From Chitinophaga pinensis (GTDB lineage Bacteria; Bacteroidota; Bacteroidia; Chitinophagales; Chitinophagaceae), in assembly GCA_902167325.1 (NCBI GenBank), contig LR632930.1:3286001-3350000 (forward strand): a DNA stretch of 64,000 nt. Reading direction: 5' to 3'. The position numbers were made by a program, and so were the translations under genes. The first letter of the stretch is position 1. The number at the start of each line of letters is the position of its first letter. Below are positions 25,806-34,209 of the stretch, in pieces. The notes beneath the pieces were generated by a model. The model saw only the letters and a list, made by a program, of their open reading frames with translations, did not search any database and was not told the origin of the DNA.

Positions 25806-26132
25806 TTATTGCTTAGGTGATCTTCCCGGCTTGCTGAGCTGCTTCAATGCCTTGTCGATCGTTTCCATCCGCTTACGGATCTTCTCCGCCGCGGAATCCA
25901 GCGTATACCCTTCATCGATCAGCTCTTTAATGAGGAGCATCTTCTTGATGTTGGCGTAGTCATAACGGCGGTTCTTGCCCTCTTCTTCGGTCAGGCTCAC
26001 GATAATCCCTTTATCTTCCCAATACCGGATCTGCCGCGCGGCAATACCCGTGATCTGGGATACTTCCCCTATGCCAACCACCAGCTTCCCGAGGAAAGCG
26101 AAGTCGAATTGCAGCTCTTCGGATGATTCCAT
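25806..26132 (-). CDS. MerR family transcriptional regulator
   Basis: 108 residues, short for MerR: a winged-helix DNA-binding part at about 18-85 (VGIGEVSQITGIAARQIRYWEDKGII, then RRYDYANIKKMLLIKELIDEG) and a brief dimerisation helix, with no effector-binding domain. It is related in form to TnrA/GlnR-like small MerRs. Two near-identical inverted repeats TTGTAAnnnnnTTACAA flank the promoter region between it and the divergent NTF2-like gene. One of them begins 2 bp from this start codon, which argues for autorepression. Confidence 0.9.
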   Translation of the reverse strand: MESSEELQFDFAFLGKLVVGIGEVSQITGIAARQIRYWEDKGIIVSLTEEEGKNRRYDYANIKKMLLIKELIDEGYTLDSAAEKIRKRMETIDKALKQLSKPGRSPKQ

Positions 26133-26133
26133 T

Positions 26134-26150
26134 TTGTAAATTATTTACAA
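26134..26150. promoter_or_regulatory. MerR operator 1
   Basis: TTGTAAATTATTTACAA is a perfect 17-bp palindrome that starts 2 bp upstream of the merR ATG, where binding would block the merR 5' end. Confidence 0.65.
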
Positions 26151-26156
26151 TGATTG

Positions 26157-26187
26157 TTGTAAAATTAAAAAGGATTCCCTTAATTTG
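26157..26187 (+). promoter_or_regulatory. Putative promoter of the NTF2-like gene
   Basis: The -33 TTG at 26157-26159 and -7 TTAATTTG at 26180-26187 (7 of 8 to TAnnTTTG) are separated by 20 bp. The TSS would fall near 26192, inside MerR operator 2. Confidence 0.45.
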
Positions 26188-26190
26188 CAA

Positions 26191-26207
26191 TTGTAAATAA
26201 CTTACAA
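26191..26207. promoter_or_regulatory. MerR operator 2
   Basis: TTGTAAATAACTTACAA shares both half-sites (TTGTAA / TTACAA) with operator 1; centres are 57 bp apart. It overlaps the predicted transcription start of the divergent gene at 26279. Confidence 0.65.
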
Positions 26208-26278
26208 TAATGGCCATTTATTAGCATTGTTTACGAAAGCCGCCATGGGCGGCACATCACTCTTCAAAACACCCTAAA

Positions 26279-26776
26279 ATGAAACGTCTATTATTAGCCA
26301 TTTGTCTGGCCGGAGCAGTAGCCCCGGTGCAGGCCCGGAACCTCCATGCCATCTCTGACCGTGCAGATAAAGCGCCCGCCAAAGCCACCGTTCAGGCTTT
26401 CTTCGCCGCCTTCGGTAAAGGCGACCTCGAAGCACTCGTGCAGACATTTGACCCCAACGCGGAAATTACCGCAGTACGTACAGGTGAAAGGGCTGCCGGA
26501 CAGATCTATGGTTCTTATAAAGGCCACACCGGCGTCCGGGAATTCGTAGCCGGACTGGGGGCAGCCTTCAGCACCAAAGCCTTTACGGTAGACCAGGTGA
26601 TCGGAGAAGGGGAGATTGTTTTTGCCAGCGGAAAGTTCACCCATGAAGTGAAGTCCACCGGTAAACTGTTTTCCAGTGACTGGGCATTGAAGTGCGTAGT
26701 GCGCGGAGGGAAGATCGTATCCTACCATTTTTATGAAGACTCGGCTGCTTTCGGGCAGGCCAGCGCGGGTTCCTGA
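26279..26776 (+). CDS. Secreted NTF2/SnoaL-like domain protein
   Basis: 165 residues: a signal peptide (1-19, ending VQA) and one NTF2-like alpha+beta cone (about 35-155) with the SnoaL pattern KATVQAFFAAFGKGDLEALVQTFDPNAEITAV and a late strand KCVVRGGKIVSYHFYED. Such domains bind small hydrophobic molecules or act as isomerases; nothing more specific can be read. It is divergent from merR and its predicted promoter lies between two MerR operators, so it is the probable MerR target. Closed by the hairpin at 26795. Confidence 0.85.
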   Translation: MKRLLLAICLAGAVAPVQARNLHAISDRADKAPAKATVQAFFAAFGKGDLEALVQTFDPNAEITAVRTGERAAGQIYGSYKGHTGVREFVAGLGAAFSTKAFTVDQVIGEGEIVFASGKFTHEVKSTGKLFSSDWALKCVVRGGKIVSYHFYEDSAAFGQASAGS

Positions 26777-26794
26777 CCGGAATGAACCGTTGCT

Positions 26795-26834
26795 CCACGG
26801 AGTTGCTGCAATCAGCGGCTCCGTGGTATCTTTT
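26795..26834 (+). terminator. Terminator after the NTF2-like gene
   Basis: Stem CCACGGAG / CTCCGTGG with an inner GCTG/CAGC pairing, followed by tatctttt. Confidence 0.75.
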
Positions 26835-26900
26835 CCGGTAATGTTGCAAAATCATGTATTACTGTCTTACCGATTGGCTTAGTATCCGTAATTTCGGGAC

Positions 26901-27605
26901 ATGCGAAAGATTGTTTTAGCCAGTACATCAACCTTGTCCGGAGAGGAATACCTTGCTTACCTCGAGCCAGCCATCCGTGAACTGTTTGCCGGTATCCCGG
27001 AGATTGTTTTTATCCCGTATGCCCGCCCCGGCGGTATCAGTCATGATGAATACACCGCACGTGCTGCAGAGGCTTTCGGCGAGTGGGGAATTCAGGTAAT
27101 GGGCCTGCATACCTTCCCGGATCCTGAAGTAGCCATCCGCCATGCGAAAGGATATTTCACCGGCGGCGGTAATACCTTCCTGCTGGTAAAGCAATTGCAC
27201 AGTCTTAAACTGATGGATCTGCTGGCGGCAGAAGTGGAAGGAGGGAAGCCCTACCTTGGTACGAGTGCCGGCAGTAATATCGGCGGTGTGAATATGCAGA
27301 CTACCAACGATATGCCCATCGTACTCCCGCCCAGTTTCCAGACGATGAACCTGGTGCCTTTCAATCTCAACCCGCATTACCTCGATCCCATTCCCGGTAT
27401 AAATCATATGGGTGAAACGCGTGAAACACGCATCCGCGAGTTCCATACCCAGCAGAACATACCGGTGGTAGGTTTGCGCGAAGGCAGCTGGATCGCAGTG
27501 GAAGGTACGGAGATAGCCCTCCGCGGCCCTCACAGCGCAAGGATCTTCAAAGCCGGCCATGAGCCTTACGAACTGGCGGCCGGTGGCAATCTGTCCCTGA
27601 TCTGA
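26901..27605 (+). CDS. pepE: Dipeptidase E (peptidase S51)
   Basis: 234 residues, close to the 229 of the E. coli enzyme that cleaves Asp-X dipeptides in the cytosol. The nucleophile serine sits in LGTSAGSNIGG (about residue 119), preceded by the GYFTGGGNTFLLVKQL strand-turn typical of S51 and followed by FNLNPHYLDP with the catalytic His. The ATG at 26901 is 4 bp after TAATTTCG, a one-mismatch -7 element, so a leaderless start is possible. A related but cut S51 protein lies at the right window edge. Confidence 0.93.
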   Translation: MRKIVLASTSTLSGEEYLAYLEPAIRELFAGIPEIVFIPYARPGGISHDEYTARAAEAFGEWGIQVMGLHTFPDPEVAIRHAKGYFTGGGNTFLLVKQLHSLKLMDLLAAEVEGGKPYLGTSAGSNIGGVNMQTTNDMPIVLPPSFQTMNLVPFNLNPHYLDPIPGINHMGETRETRIREFHTQQNIPVVGLREGSWIAVEGTEIALRGPHSARIFKAGHEPYELAAGGNLSLI

Positions 27606-27628
27606 TCCTGATAATGAATTTCATAATT

Positions 27629-27662
27629 GCCACGGGCGGTTTAACCGCTTGTGGCTTTTTTA
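27629..27662 (+). terminator. Terminator after pepE
   Basis: Stem gccacgggcgg / ccgcttgtggc (27629-27639 and 27645-27655) with a TTTAA loop and a T6 run. Confidence 0.85.
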
Positions 27663-27792
27663 TGCCGTTCTATCTACGGAATTGATTATTTCTTCCACAA
27701 TTTTCACCGTTAGTGGAGGAAATCAGAAAAAAGTGGAAATGTTTATTAATTTAACCGGCTCTTTATTGTCAATAAAGCTCAACCAATTCATT

Positions 27793-29256
27793 ATGAGTTC
27801 AAATCGGAGAAATTTCCTTCGCCACCTGGCGATCGGCTCTGGCGCCCTTGTTGCGGGCATCCCATCTTTTGCATCCCCTGCGGCTGTGCCTACTGATGCG
27901 GAACTGAAACATGCGCTCGATCAGTCAAAAAAAGCACAGCGCTTTAACATGAGCGGTTATGCTGCTCCCAAGATCGATAAAGTTCGTATCGGCTTTATTG
28001 GTCAGGGTATGCGCGGCCCCGGTGCGGTACAGCGTATGTCGTATATCGATGGCGTTGAGATCGTTGCCATCTGCGACCTGATGCCTGAGCGTGCCACCAA
28101 ATCTAACGGCATTGTTACCAAAGCCGGCCGCCCAGCCGCTAAAGAGTATTCCGGCGAAAATGGCTGGAAGGAAATGATCGATAAAGAGAAGCTGGACCTG
28201 GTGTACATCACCACTCCCTGGCATCTCCACACCCCCATGTGCCTCTACGCCATGGAACACGGCAGCCACGCAGCTTCCGAAGTGCCCATCGCACTCACAC
28301 TGGAAGATTGCTGGAAACTGGTGGAAACATCAGAGCGTACCAAAAAGCATTGTATGATGCTGGAAAACTGCTGCTACGACTTCTTCGAACTGCTGACCCT
28401 CAACATGGCGCGCCAGGGCCTCCTCGGCGAAATCGTGCATGCAGAGGGCGCTTATATCCACGATCTGCGCGACCTTAACTTCTCCAAGAAAGGTTACCAG
28501 AACATGTGGCGCCTCCGCGAGAACATCGCACACAACGGCAGCCTGTATCCTACACACGGTCTTGGTCCCATCGCCCAGTGCATGAACATCAACCGTGGCG
28601 ATAAAATGGATTACCTCGTTTCCATGTCATCTAACGACTTCATGATGGCAGATCTGGCCAAAGCCAAAGCTGCTGAAGATCCGTTCTTCAATGAGTTCGT
28701 AGGTGTTAAATACCGCGGTAATATGAATACCACCACCATCAAAACCGCCAAAGGCAAAACGATGATGGTGCAGCACGACGTTACCACGCCGCGCCCTTAC
28801 TCCCGCATCCACCTCGTGAGCGGCACCAAAGGTGTTGTCAGCAAATGGCCTGATCCTGAGCGTATCGCTTTCGGCCACGGCTGGATCAAGGAAGAAGAAC
28901 TGAAGAAACTGTACACCCAGTACACGCCCGAAATCGTGCAGAAGATCGGTGAAATGGCTAAACAGATCGGTGGCCACGGTGGTATGGACTTCATGATGGA
29001 CTGGCGCCTCATCGACTGTCTCCGCAACGGTCTTCCCCTGGATCAGGACGTATACGATGGTGTTTCCTGGAGCAGCATCTTCCCGCTCAGCGGAAAGTCT
29101 ATTGCCAAACGCTCTTCCAGCGTGGATATTCCTGACTTTACACGTGGCGCCTGGAAAACCAACGCCCCTGTGGAACTGACGCTGAAAGGCGGCGGCACTA
29201 CCGGCGTGATCGGCGTAGGAAAGAAAGGCGAGTCCAAGCAACTGAACGTGCACTAA
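27793..29256 (+). CDS. Tat-exported Gfo/Idh/MocA oxidoreductase, GH109-like
   Basis: 487 residues from the ATG at 27793; the open frame runs back to 27649 but the extra 48 residues cross the pepE terminator tail. A twin-arginine signal (SSNRRNFLRHLAIGSGALVAG) leads to an NAD-binding Rossmann fold: VRIGFIGQGMRGPGAVQRM at about 57-75. GH109 alpha-N-acetylgalactosaminidases use bound NAD, carry a Tat signal and contain a GHGGMDFxM segment; here GGHGGMDFMMDWRLIDCLRNG is present near residue 395. I therefore favour a periplasmic GH109-type glycosidase. A redox-only Gfo/Idh protein remains possible. It stands alone with its own terminator. Confidence 0.87.
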   Translation: MSSNRRNFLRHLAIGSGALVAGIPSFASPAAVPTDAELKHALDQSKKAQRFNMSGYAAPKIDKVRIGFIGQGMRGPGAVQRMSYIDGVEIVAICDLMPERATKSNGIVTKAGRPAAKEYSGENGWKEMIDKEKLDLVYITTPWHLHTPMCLYAMEHGSHAASEVPIALTLEDCWKLVETSERTKKHCMMLENCCYDFFELLTLNMARQGLLGEIVHAEGAYIHDLRDLNFSKKGYQNMWRLRENIAHNGSLYPTHGLGPIAQCMNINRGDKMDYLVSMSSNDFMMADLAKAKAAEDPFFNEFVGVKYRGNMNTTTIKTAKGKTMMVQHDVTTPRPYSRIHLVSGTKGVVSKWPDPERIAFGHGWIKEEELKKLYTQYTPEIVQKIGEMAKQIGGHGGMDFMMDWRLIDCLRNGLPLDQDVYDGVSWSSIFPLSGKSIAKRSSSVDIPDFTRGAWKTNAPVELTLKGGGTTGVIGVGKKGESKQLNVH

Positions 29257-29277
29257 TCAGGCATGTAACTTATATTT

Positions 29278-29312
29278 GGCGCTCTCCACATCAGGAGAGC
29301 GCCTTTTTTTTA
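29278..29312 (+). terminator. Terminator after the GH109-like gene
   Basis: Perfect 10-bp stem ggcgctctcc / ggagagcgcc with an ACATCA loop and a T-run of eight or more. It lies inside the upstream extension of the next reading frame, which supports the start at 29333. Confidence 0.92.
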
Positions 29313-29332
29313 TCACCATCCTGCTCCCCCTT

Positions 29333-31048
29333 ATGAAACAATTCTTTACCTGCTGCTTCCTGCTTTTTACCGCTGCTGCCACGGCCCAGCAATCCGATAC
29401 GGACCTCTATGCACAGTCGAGCGAGGTCAATAACATCATGGTACAATATGAAGCCGACAGGGGTATACTCCAGCGGTTTTATGCTATCCGTAATTCACCG
29501 GAAAGACGTCAGCGGCTCGAAAAGCTGCAGTCGGATTATCTGCAAAGGCTCAGTGCGCTGGATTGGGATAAGTTGCCCACCGGCTCCCGTGCGGATTATG
29601 TACTCTTCCGCCGCAATCTGCAGCAGGAGCGTAATGCATTAACGGCAGAGAAAGTGGATTATGAAGCGGTGAAGAAGTATTTCCCCTTTGCAGATTCTTT
29701 GTACGCTGCCGAAGCCCGCAGGCGCAGAGGACTTACGCCGGATGCCCGCCAATTGGCAGCAGCATGGAATTTAGCAGGGAAAGAAGTAATGAAACAGAAA
29801 GCCCTGCTGGGGATAGACAGTACTATGGCACCGGCTTATGCCCTACGCGGTTCCGGCATTGCCAGAGGATTGCAACAGGCTGTTAAAAGTACCTATGATT
29901 TCTATACCGGCTTCGACCCGCAATTCTCCTGGTGGATGCCTGCTCCTTACCGGCGCCTCGACAGTCTGCTGAATGATTACGCTAATGCCTTCCAGCAAAT
30001 TGCACGCAAAGCGCCGTCCCAGAAAGACGATGGCTCCGGCATCATCGGCCAGCCCATCGGGCGTGTAGCCATACAGGTGTTGCTGCAACATGAAATGATC
30101 CCCTATACCCCTGAAGAACTGATTGATATCGCGAATAAAGAATTTGCCTGGTGCGAACAGGAGATGCTGAAAGCATCAAATGAATTGGGCTTCGGTACCG
30201 ACTGGAAGGCCGCGATGGAGAAAGTGAAGGGTACTTCCGTGGAGCCGGGCCATCAGCCGGAAGCTATGCTGGAGTTGTATAACGAATCGGTGGCGTTCCT
30301 GAAAAAGCATAACCTGATATCGTTGCCTCCGCTGGCGGAAGAAACCTGGCGGATGAATATGCTATCGCCTGAAAGGCAGTTGGTAGCCCCGTTCTTCCTC
30401 GGTGGGGAAGAGCTGCTCATTGCGTTCCCTACCAACACCATGCAGCACGACGATAAGATGATGTCTATCCGGGGCAATAATCCGCACTTCTCCCGCGCCG
30501 TGGTACACCACGAGTTGCTGGCGGGGCACGGTCTGCAGCAGTTCATGAACGACCGTTACAAAGCCTACCGCCGCTTCGATACCCCTTTCTGGACAGAGGG
30601 CTGGGCGCTGTACTGGGAGCGGCTCCTATGGGATAAAGGCTTCCCCCGCGGGCCGGAGGATAAAGTGGGTATGCTCTTCTGGCGTATGCACCGCTGCGCA
30701 CGCATCATATTCTCCCTCAGCTACCACACCCACAAATGGACACCGCAGCAGTGTATTGACTTCCTCGTTGACCGTGTGAATCACGAACGTGCCAATGCGG
30801 AAGGCGAAGTACGCCGCTCATTTACCGGTGGCTACGGTCCCCTTTACCAGATCGCATACATGATAGGTGGGTTACAGTTTGAAGCACTGAAGAAGGAGCT
30901 GGTAGACAGCGGGAAGATGGATATCCGTGCATTCCACGATGCTATTATCCGCGAAAATGCCATGCCGGTAGAAATGGTGAGGGCCATACTACTGAACAAA
31001 TTGCCTTCAAAGGACTTTAAGACTTCCTGGCGGTTTTACCCGCTCTAA
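29333..31048 (+). CDS. DUF885 family secreted metallopeptidase-like protein
   Basis: 571 residues from the ATG at 29333 (MKQFFTCC...), which gives a clean signal peptide ending ATAQ. An upstream in-frame ATG at 29276 lies before a terminator. It is a DUF885 protein of the usual length with the zinc-binding HHELLAGHGLQQF motif (Glu as base) near residue 390 and the downstream EGWALYWERLLWDKGF helix with the third ligand. It is probably a periplasmic peptidase or hydrolase. Its last 4 bases overlap the end of the convergent NUDIX regulator gene. Confidence 0.88.
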   Translation: MKQFFTCCFLLFTAAATAQQSDTDLYAQSSEVNNIMVQYEADRGILQRFYAIRNSPERRQRLEKLQSDYLQRLSALDWDKLPTGSRADYVLFRRNLQQERNALTAEKVDYEAVKKYFPFADSLYAAEARRRRGLTPDARQLAAAWNLAGKEVMKQKALLGIDSTMAPAYALRGSGIARGLQQAVKSTYDFYTGFDPQFSWWMPAPYRRLDSLLNDYANAFQQIARKAPSQKDDGSGIIGQPIGRVAIQVLLQHEMIPYTPEELIDIANKEFAWCEQEMLKASNELGFGTDWKAAMEKVKGTSVEPGHQPEAMLELYNESVAFLKKHNLISLPPLAEETWRMNMLSPERQLVAPFFLGGEELLIAFPTNTMQHDDKMMSIRGNNPHFSRAVVHHELLAGHGLQQFMNDRYKAYRRFDTPFWTEGWALYWERLLWDKGFPRGPEDKVGMLFWRMHRCARIIFSLSYHTHKWTPQQCIDFLVDRVNHERANAEGEVRRSFTGGYGPLYQIAYMIGGLQFEALKKELVDSGKMDIRAFHDAIIRENAMPVEMVRAILLNKLPSKDFKTSWRFYPL

Positions 31049-31755
31049 CGGAGGGAATCCGGATTGGGGATGAAATTGAGGAATGCGTTGAACTTCGTCT
31101 GATACTTCCTTTTATCAAGTTTGTAATAGAAAGCGCCTCTTTTCGAAGAGGTCCTTTCTTTGTCTTTCTGCTTCACCAGCAACCCGGTAGATAATACTTT
31201 GCGGGAGAAGTTGCGTTTGTCCATCAGCGTATCAAAGATACCTTCGTAGAGGTGCTGCAGCTGGGGCAGGGTGAACTTTTCCGGAAGCAATTCGAATACG
31301 ATGGGATGGAAGGCGGCTTTATAACGCAGCTTCTGCTGTGCCAGCGTCACCATATCCCGATGGTCGAAGATGAGGGAGGGGAGCTTTTTGAGCGGGAACC
31401 ATTCCGCATGGTAATCCTGGTTGATCTGCTGCGTGTAACGGTTTATGTCGATCAGGCTGCTGTATAATACAGACAGGGTACGGTCTACCGGATCGCGCTC
31501 CACTTCCCCGAAGGTGCACAATTGTTCCATATACACATTCTCAAGGCCGGTGAGTTCCTTGAGGACGCGGGAGGCGGCGTGGTCGATGGTTTCGTCTCGC
31601 TTCATGAGTCCGCCCATAAGGCTCCAGCGGCCTTTCTCCGGCTCAAAGCCCCTTTTGATCAGCAGCAGCTTCAGCTCTGTTCCGTCAAATCCAAAAATGA
31701 TGCAGTCTACTGCCACCAGCATCCTGTTTTTGCTGGCATATTGGGCGATTTTCAA
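31045..31755 (-). CDS. NUDIX-domain transcriptional regulator, NrtR-type
   Basis: 236 residues with two parts: a NUDIX-fold domain (about 1-145) and a C-terminal winged-helix domain (about 155-225) containing the typical LQHLYEGIFDTLMDKRNFSRKV recognition segment. The NUDIX box is altered (GGLMKRDETIDHAASRVLKELTG against GX5EX7REUXEEXGU), as expected of regulators that bind rather than hydrolyse ADP-ribose-type ligands. In Bacteroidota, members of this class control pentose or sugar genes. It is divergent from the galactose-mutarotase lipoprotein gene, so that gene is a likely target. Three CCTGAAA-type repeats lie between them (31817-31857). Confidence 0.85.
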   Translation of the reverse strand: MKIAQYASKNRMLVAVDCIIFGFDGTELKLLLIKRGFEPEKGRWSLMGGLMKRDETIDHAASRVLKELTGLENVYMEQLCTFGEVERDPVDRTLSVLYSSLIDINRYTQQINQDYHAEWFPLKKLPSLIFDHRDMVTLAQQKLRYKAAFHPIVFELLPEKFTLPQLQHLYEGIFDTLMDKRNFSRKVLSTGLLVKQKDKERTSSKRGAFYYKLDKRKYQTKFNAFLNFIPNPDSLR

Positions 31756-31816
31756 AGCGGATCAGTTTTTTACGTGGTAACGATATAAATGTCGTGCAGA
31801 CAATTTATCAAACATT

Positions 31817-31857
31817 CCTGAAAGTTTGCCTGAAATTTTCGGGATTTAATCCTGATA
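31817..31857. promoter_or_regulatory. Possible regulator sites between NrtR-like and galM-like genes
   Basis: CCTGAAA occurs at 31817-31823 and 31829-31835 (12 bp apart) and CCTGATA at 31851-31857. They are direct repeats in the only regulatory gap serving the divergent pair. No classical palindrome is seen. Confidence 0.3.
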
Positions 31858-31903
31858 TTTAAAGAATCAAACCATGTTACAATTTTAAAATTTCACGTTC
31901 TGC

Positions 31904-33031
31904 ATGAAAAAGCTATCCACCCTCATGGCGTTGTCTACCGGCGGCATCATGGCTTTTACCGCCTGCGGTGAAGGCGGCAGCAAGGCTCCGGCCGTTTCAC
32001 TCACCAGTGCTAAATACGGGGAAACCGGTGGCGCTGAGGTAACCCAGTACACCCTGACCAATGCCAACGGCATGATCGTCAAAGTCCTGAACTACGGCGG
32101 TGTAATCACCGACATTATTACGCCCGATAAGAGCGGTGCCCCCGGTAACGTGGTGCTGTCGTTCGACAGTCTGAGCGGTTACCTGCAGGGTGGCAACCCC
32201 TATTTCGGAACGCTTGTGGGCCGCTATGCCAACCGCATTGCCAAAGCTCAATTCACGCTGGACAGTGTTACCTATAAGCTGGCACCCAATAACGATGGCA
32301 ATACCCTCCATGGTGGTATCAAGGGTTTCGATAAAGTGATCTGGAAAGCCACCCCGCAGGCAGGAGACAGTAGCCTGGTACTCGAATACCGCAGTGCCGA
32401 CGGAGAAGAAGGCTACCCCGGTAACCTCGATGTGAAAGTGGTATATACCCTCACGGCCGACAATGCCCTGCAGATCGATTATACGGCTACCACAGACAAG
32501 GCTACCCCTGTAAACCTGACGAACCACAGTTACTTTAACCTTTCTGCCGGCCAGGCTCCCGATATCCTGGGCCACGAGTTGCAACTGCGTGCGCCGCAGT
32601 ACACGCCGGTAGATGATAAACTCATTCCTGTGGGCCGTCATGATTCCGTGAGCGGAACGCCCATGGACTTCACCACACCCCATAAAATAGGGGAGCGCAT
32701 CAGCCAGGTGCAGGGTGGTTACGACCATAACTGGGTGCTCGAAGCAGGTGAGGGGTTGCAGGAGTTTGGTATGCTATACGATTCCACCTCGGGCCGCGTG
32801 ATGACCGTGGCTACTACCGAGCCGGGCGTTCAGTTCTACAGCGGTAACTTCCTCGATGGTTCACTGAAGCATACACGTAATAATGCCGTATACGGCAAGC
32901 ATGCAGGTATGTGCCTGGAAACCCAGCACTTCCCGGATTCTCCCAATCAGCCATCGTTCCCGGGCACGATCCTGCGCCCGGGCGAAACATATAAGCAAAC
33001 AACGGTTTACCGCTTTGGGGTGCGTAAATAA
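31904..33031 (+). CDS. galM: Lipoprotein galactose mutarotase (aldose 1-epimerase)
   Basis: 375 residues: a lipoprotein signal with lipobox FTAC (Cys21), then a full aldose-1-epimerase domain. The opening YTLTNANGMIVKVLNYGGVIT, VGRYANRIAKAQF, GGIKGFDKVIWKA, the catalytic-His strand VNLTNHSYFNLS and the catalytic-Glu strand TEPGVQFYSGNFL are all present. It interconverts alpha and beta aldoses, here outside the inner membrane because it is lipidated, which fits sugar release by surface glycosidases. It is divergent from the NUDIX regulator. It ends at a perfect 24-bp inverted repeat. Confidence 0.93.
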   Translation: MKKLSTLMALSTGGIMAFTACGEGGSKAPAVSLTSAKYGETGGAEVTQYTLTNANGMIVKVLNYGGVITDIITPDKSGAPGNVVLSFDSLSGYLQGGNPYFGTLVGRYANRIAKAQFTLDSVTYKLAPNNDGNTLHGGIKGFDKVIWKATPQAGDSSLVLEYRSADGEEGYPGNLDVKVVYTLTADNALQIDYTATTDKATPVNLTNHSYFNLSAGQAPDILGHELQLRAPQYTPVDDKLIPVGRHDSVSGTPMDFTTPHKIGERISQVQGGYDHNWVLEAGEGLQEFGMLYDSTSGRVMTVATTEPGVQFYSGNFLDGSLKHTRNNAVYGKHAGMCLETQHFPDSPNQPSFPGTILRPGETYKQTTVYRFGVRK

Positions 33032-33037
33032 CGGAGT

Positions 33038-33094
33038 AGCTATCAACAACAAAGCCGTCTGTACCAGTTGCAGACGGCTTTGTTGTTGATAGCT
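33038..33094. terminator. Long perfect inverted repeat between convergent genes
   Basis: The arms 33038-33061 and 33071-33094 are exact reverse complements over 24 bp with a 9-base loop. There is no T-run after the arm; the galM stop lies 7 bp before. It likely acts as a bidirectional terminator or stabilises both 3' ends. Confidence 0.8.
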
Positions 33095-33102
33095 TAAATG
33101 AC

Positions 33103-34104
33103 TCAGGCCTTTACGATCATTTTGCCTTTGTTTTTGCCGGAGAAGAGTCCGAGCAGGGCTTCGGGTAGTTGCTCGAAACCTTCCGCAAAAGTTTCTTCCG
33201 ATTTGATTTTACCGGCCTTCACGAGCGGGGCGAGGAACCCGATGCCTTCGCGGAAGCGGGAGGCATAGTTGCGGATGATGAAGCCCTGCATGAGGATGCT
33301 GCGCGTTACCATCAGTCCCTGCCAGCGCGGGCCGGTGGGTACTTCGGTAGCGTTGTAGTAGGATATTTGTCCGCATAAGGGTACACGGGCAAAGAAATTG
33401 AGTTGTTTCATCACAGCATCGGATACGGTACCGCCAACATTATCGAAGTAAATATCCACGCCATCGGGACAGGCGGTGGAAAGGCGGTCGTCCAGGCCGG
33501 GTTCATTATAGTTGATGGCGGCATCGAAGCCGAATTCTGTTGTCAGCAGTTTTACTTTCTCGTCTGATCCTGCAATGCCTACAGCGCGGCAGCCGAGGTG
33601 TTTGGCGATCTGGCCCACTACGGAGCCTACAGCACCTGCTGCACCGGAAACCACAACTGTTTCCCCTGCTTTGGGTTTGCCGATATCCATGAGTCCGATG
33701 TAGGCAGTAAGGCCCGTCATGCCCAGTACACCGAGGTAATAACTGGGCGGGGCGATGGTGGCGTCTATCTTCTGAACGGTTCCGGCAGGAACGGTCATTT
33801 CCGTGCGCCACGGGAGATAGGGGCCGAGTACAATATCGCCCGGGGAGAAGCCTGCAGCGCGGGAAGCAGTTACTTCTGCCACAACGCCACCTTCAAGTGC
33901 CTGATCGATCTGGAAAGGCGGTACATACGATTCGGCATCATTCATACGGCCGCGCATATAAGGATCTACCGAATAGTACAAGCCTTTCAGCTGTAGTTCT
34001 CCTTCTTTCGCATCGGGCAGCGCAACGGGTTCTATCCGGAAAATGGAAGCATCCGGGAGGCCCGAAGGGCGTGCTGACAGCGTGATCTGTTTTACCTGTT
34101 TCAT
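33103..34104 (-). CDS. NADP-dependent MDR-family oxidoreductase (leukotriene-B4 reductase-like)
   Basis: 333 residues from the ATG at 34104; the frame runs on to 34218 but would overlap the divergent sigma-factor gene. It is a medium-chain reductase of the zinc-free LTB4DH/CurA class. Motifs are YSVDPYMRGRM, VLGMTGLTAYIGL, and the NADP-binding AAGAVGSVVGQIAKHLG followed by IAGSDEKVKLL. It probably reduces alpha,beta-unsaturated carbonyls in the cytosol. Divergent from the sigma-factor gene at 34210 with a 105-bp gap. Confidence 0.9.
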   Translation of the reverse strand: MKQVKQITLSARPSGLPDASIFRIEPVALPDAKEGELQLKGLYYSVDPYMRGRMNDAESYVPPFQIDQALEGGVVAEVTASRAAGFSPGDIVLGPYLPWRTEMTVPAGTVQKIDATIAPPSYYLGVLGMTGLTAYIGLMDIGKPKAGETVVVSGAAGAVGSVVGQIAKHLGCRAVGIAGSDEKVKLLTTEFGFDAAINYNEPGLDDRLSTACPDGVDIYFDNVGGTVSDAVMKQLNFFARVPLCGQISYYNATEVPTGPRWQGLMVTRSILMQGFIIRNYASRFREGIGFLAPLVKAGKIKSEETFAEGFEQLPEALLGLFSGKNKGKMIVKA

Positions 34105-34209
34105 GAAGAAATAACCAACTTGTATGACGTTTGGTTGAAGGGCCTTTGCGGAAAGTGAATTTTTTACGAATAATGCATACCTTACCTGCACGAAAGCAGC
34201 CAAAACAGC

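Noticed and set aside
27649..27792. 48-residue N-terminal extension of the GH109-like protein
   Set aside because: It begins inside the pepE terminator and hides the twin-arginine signal that starts at 27793.
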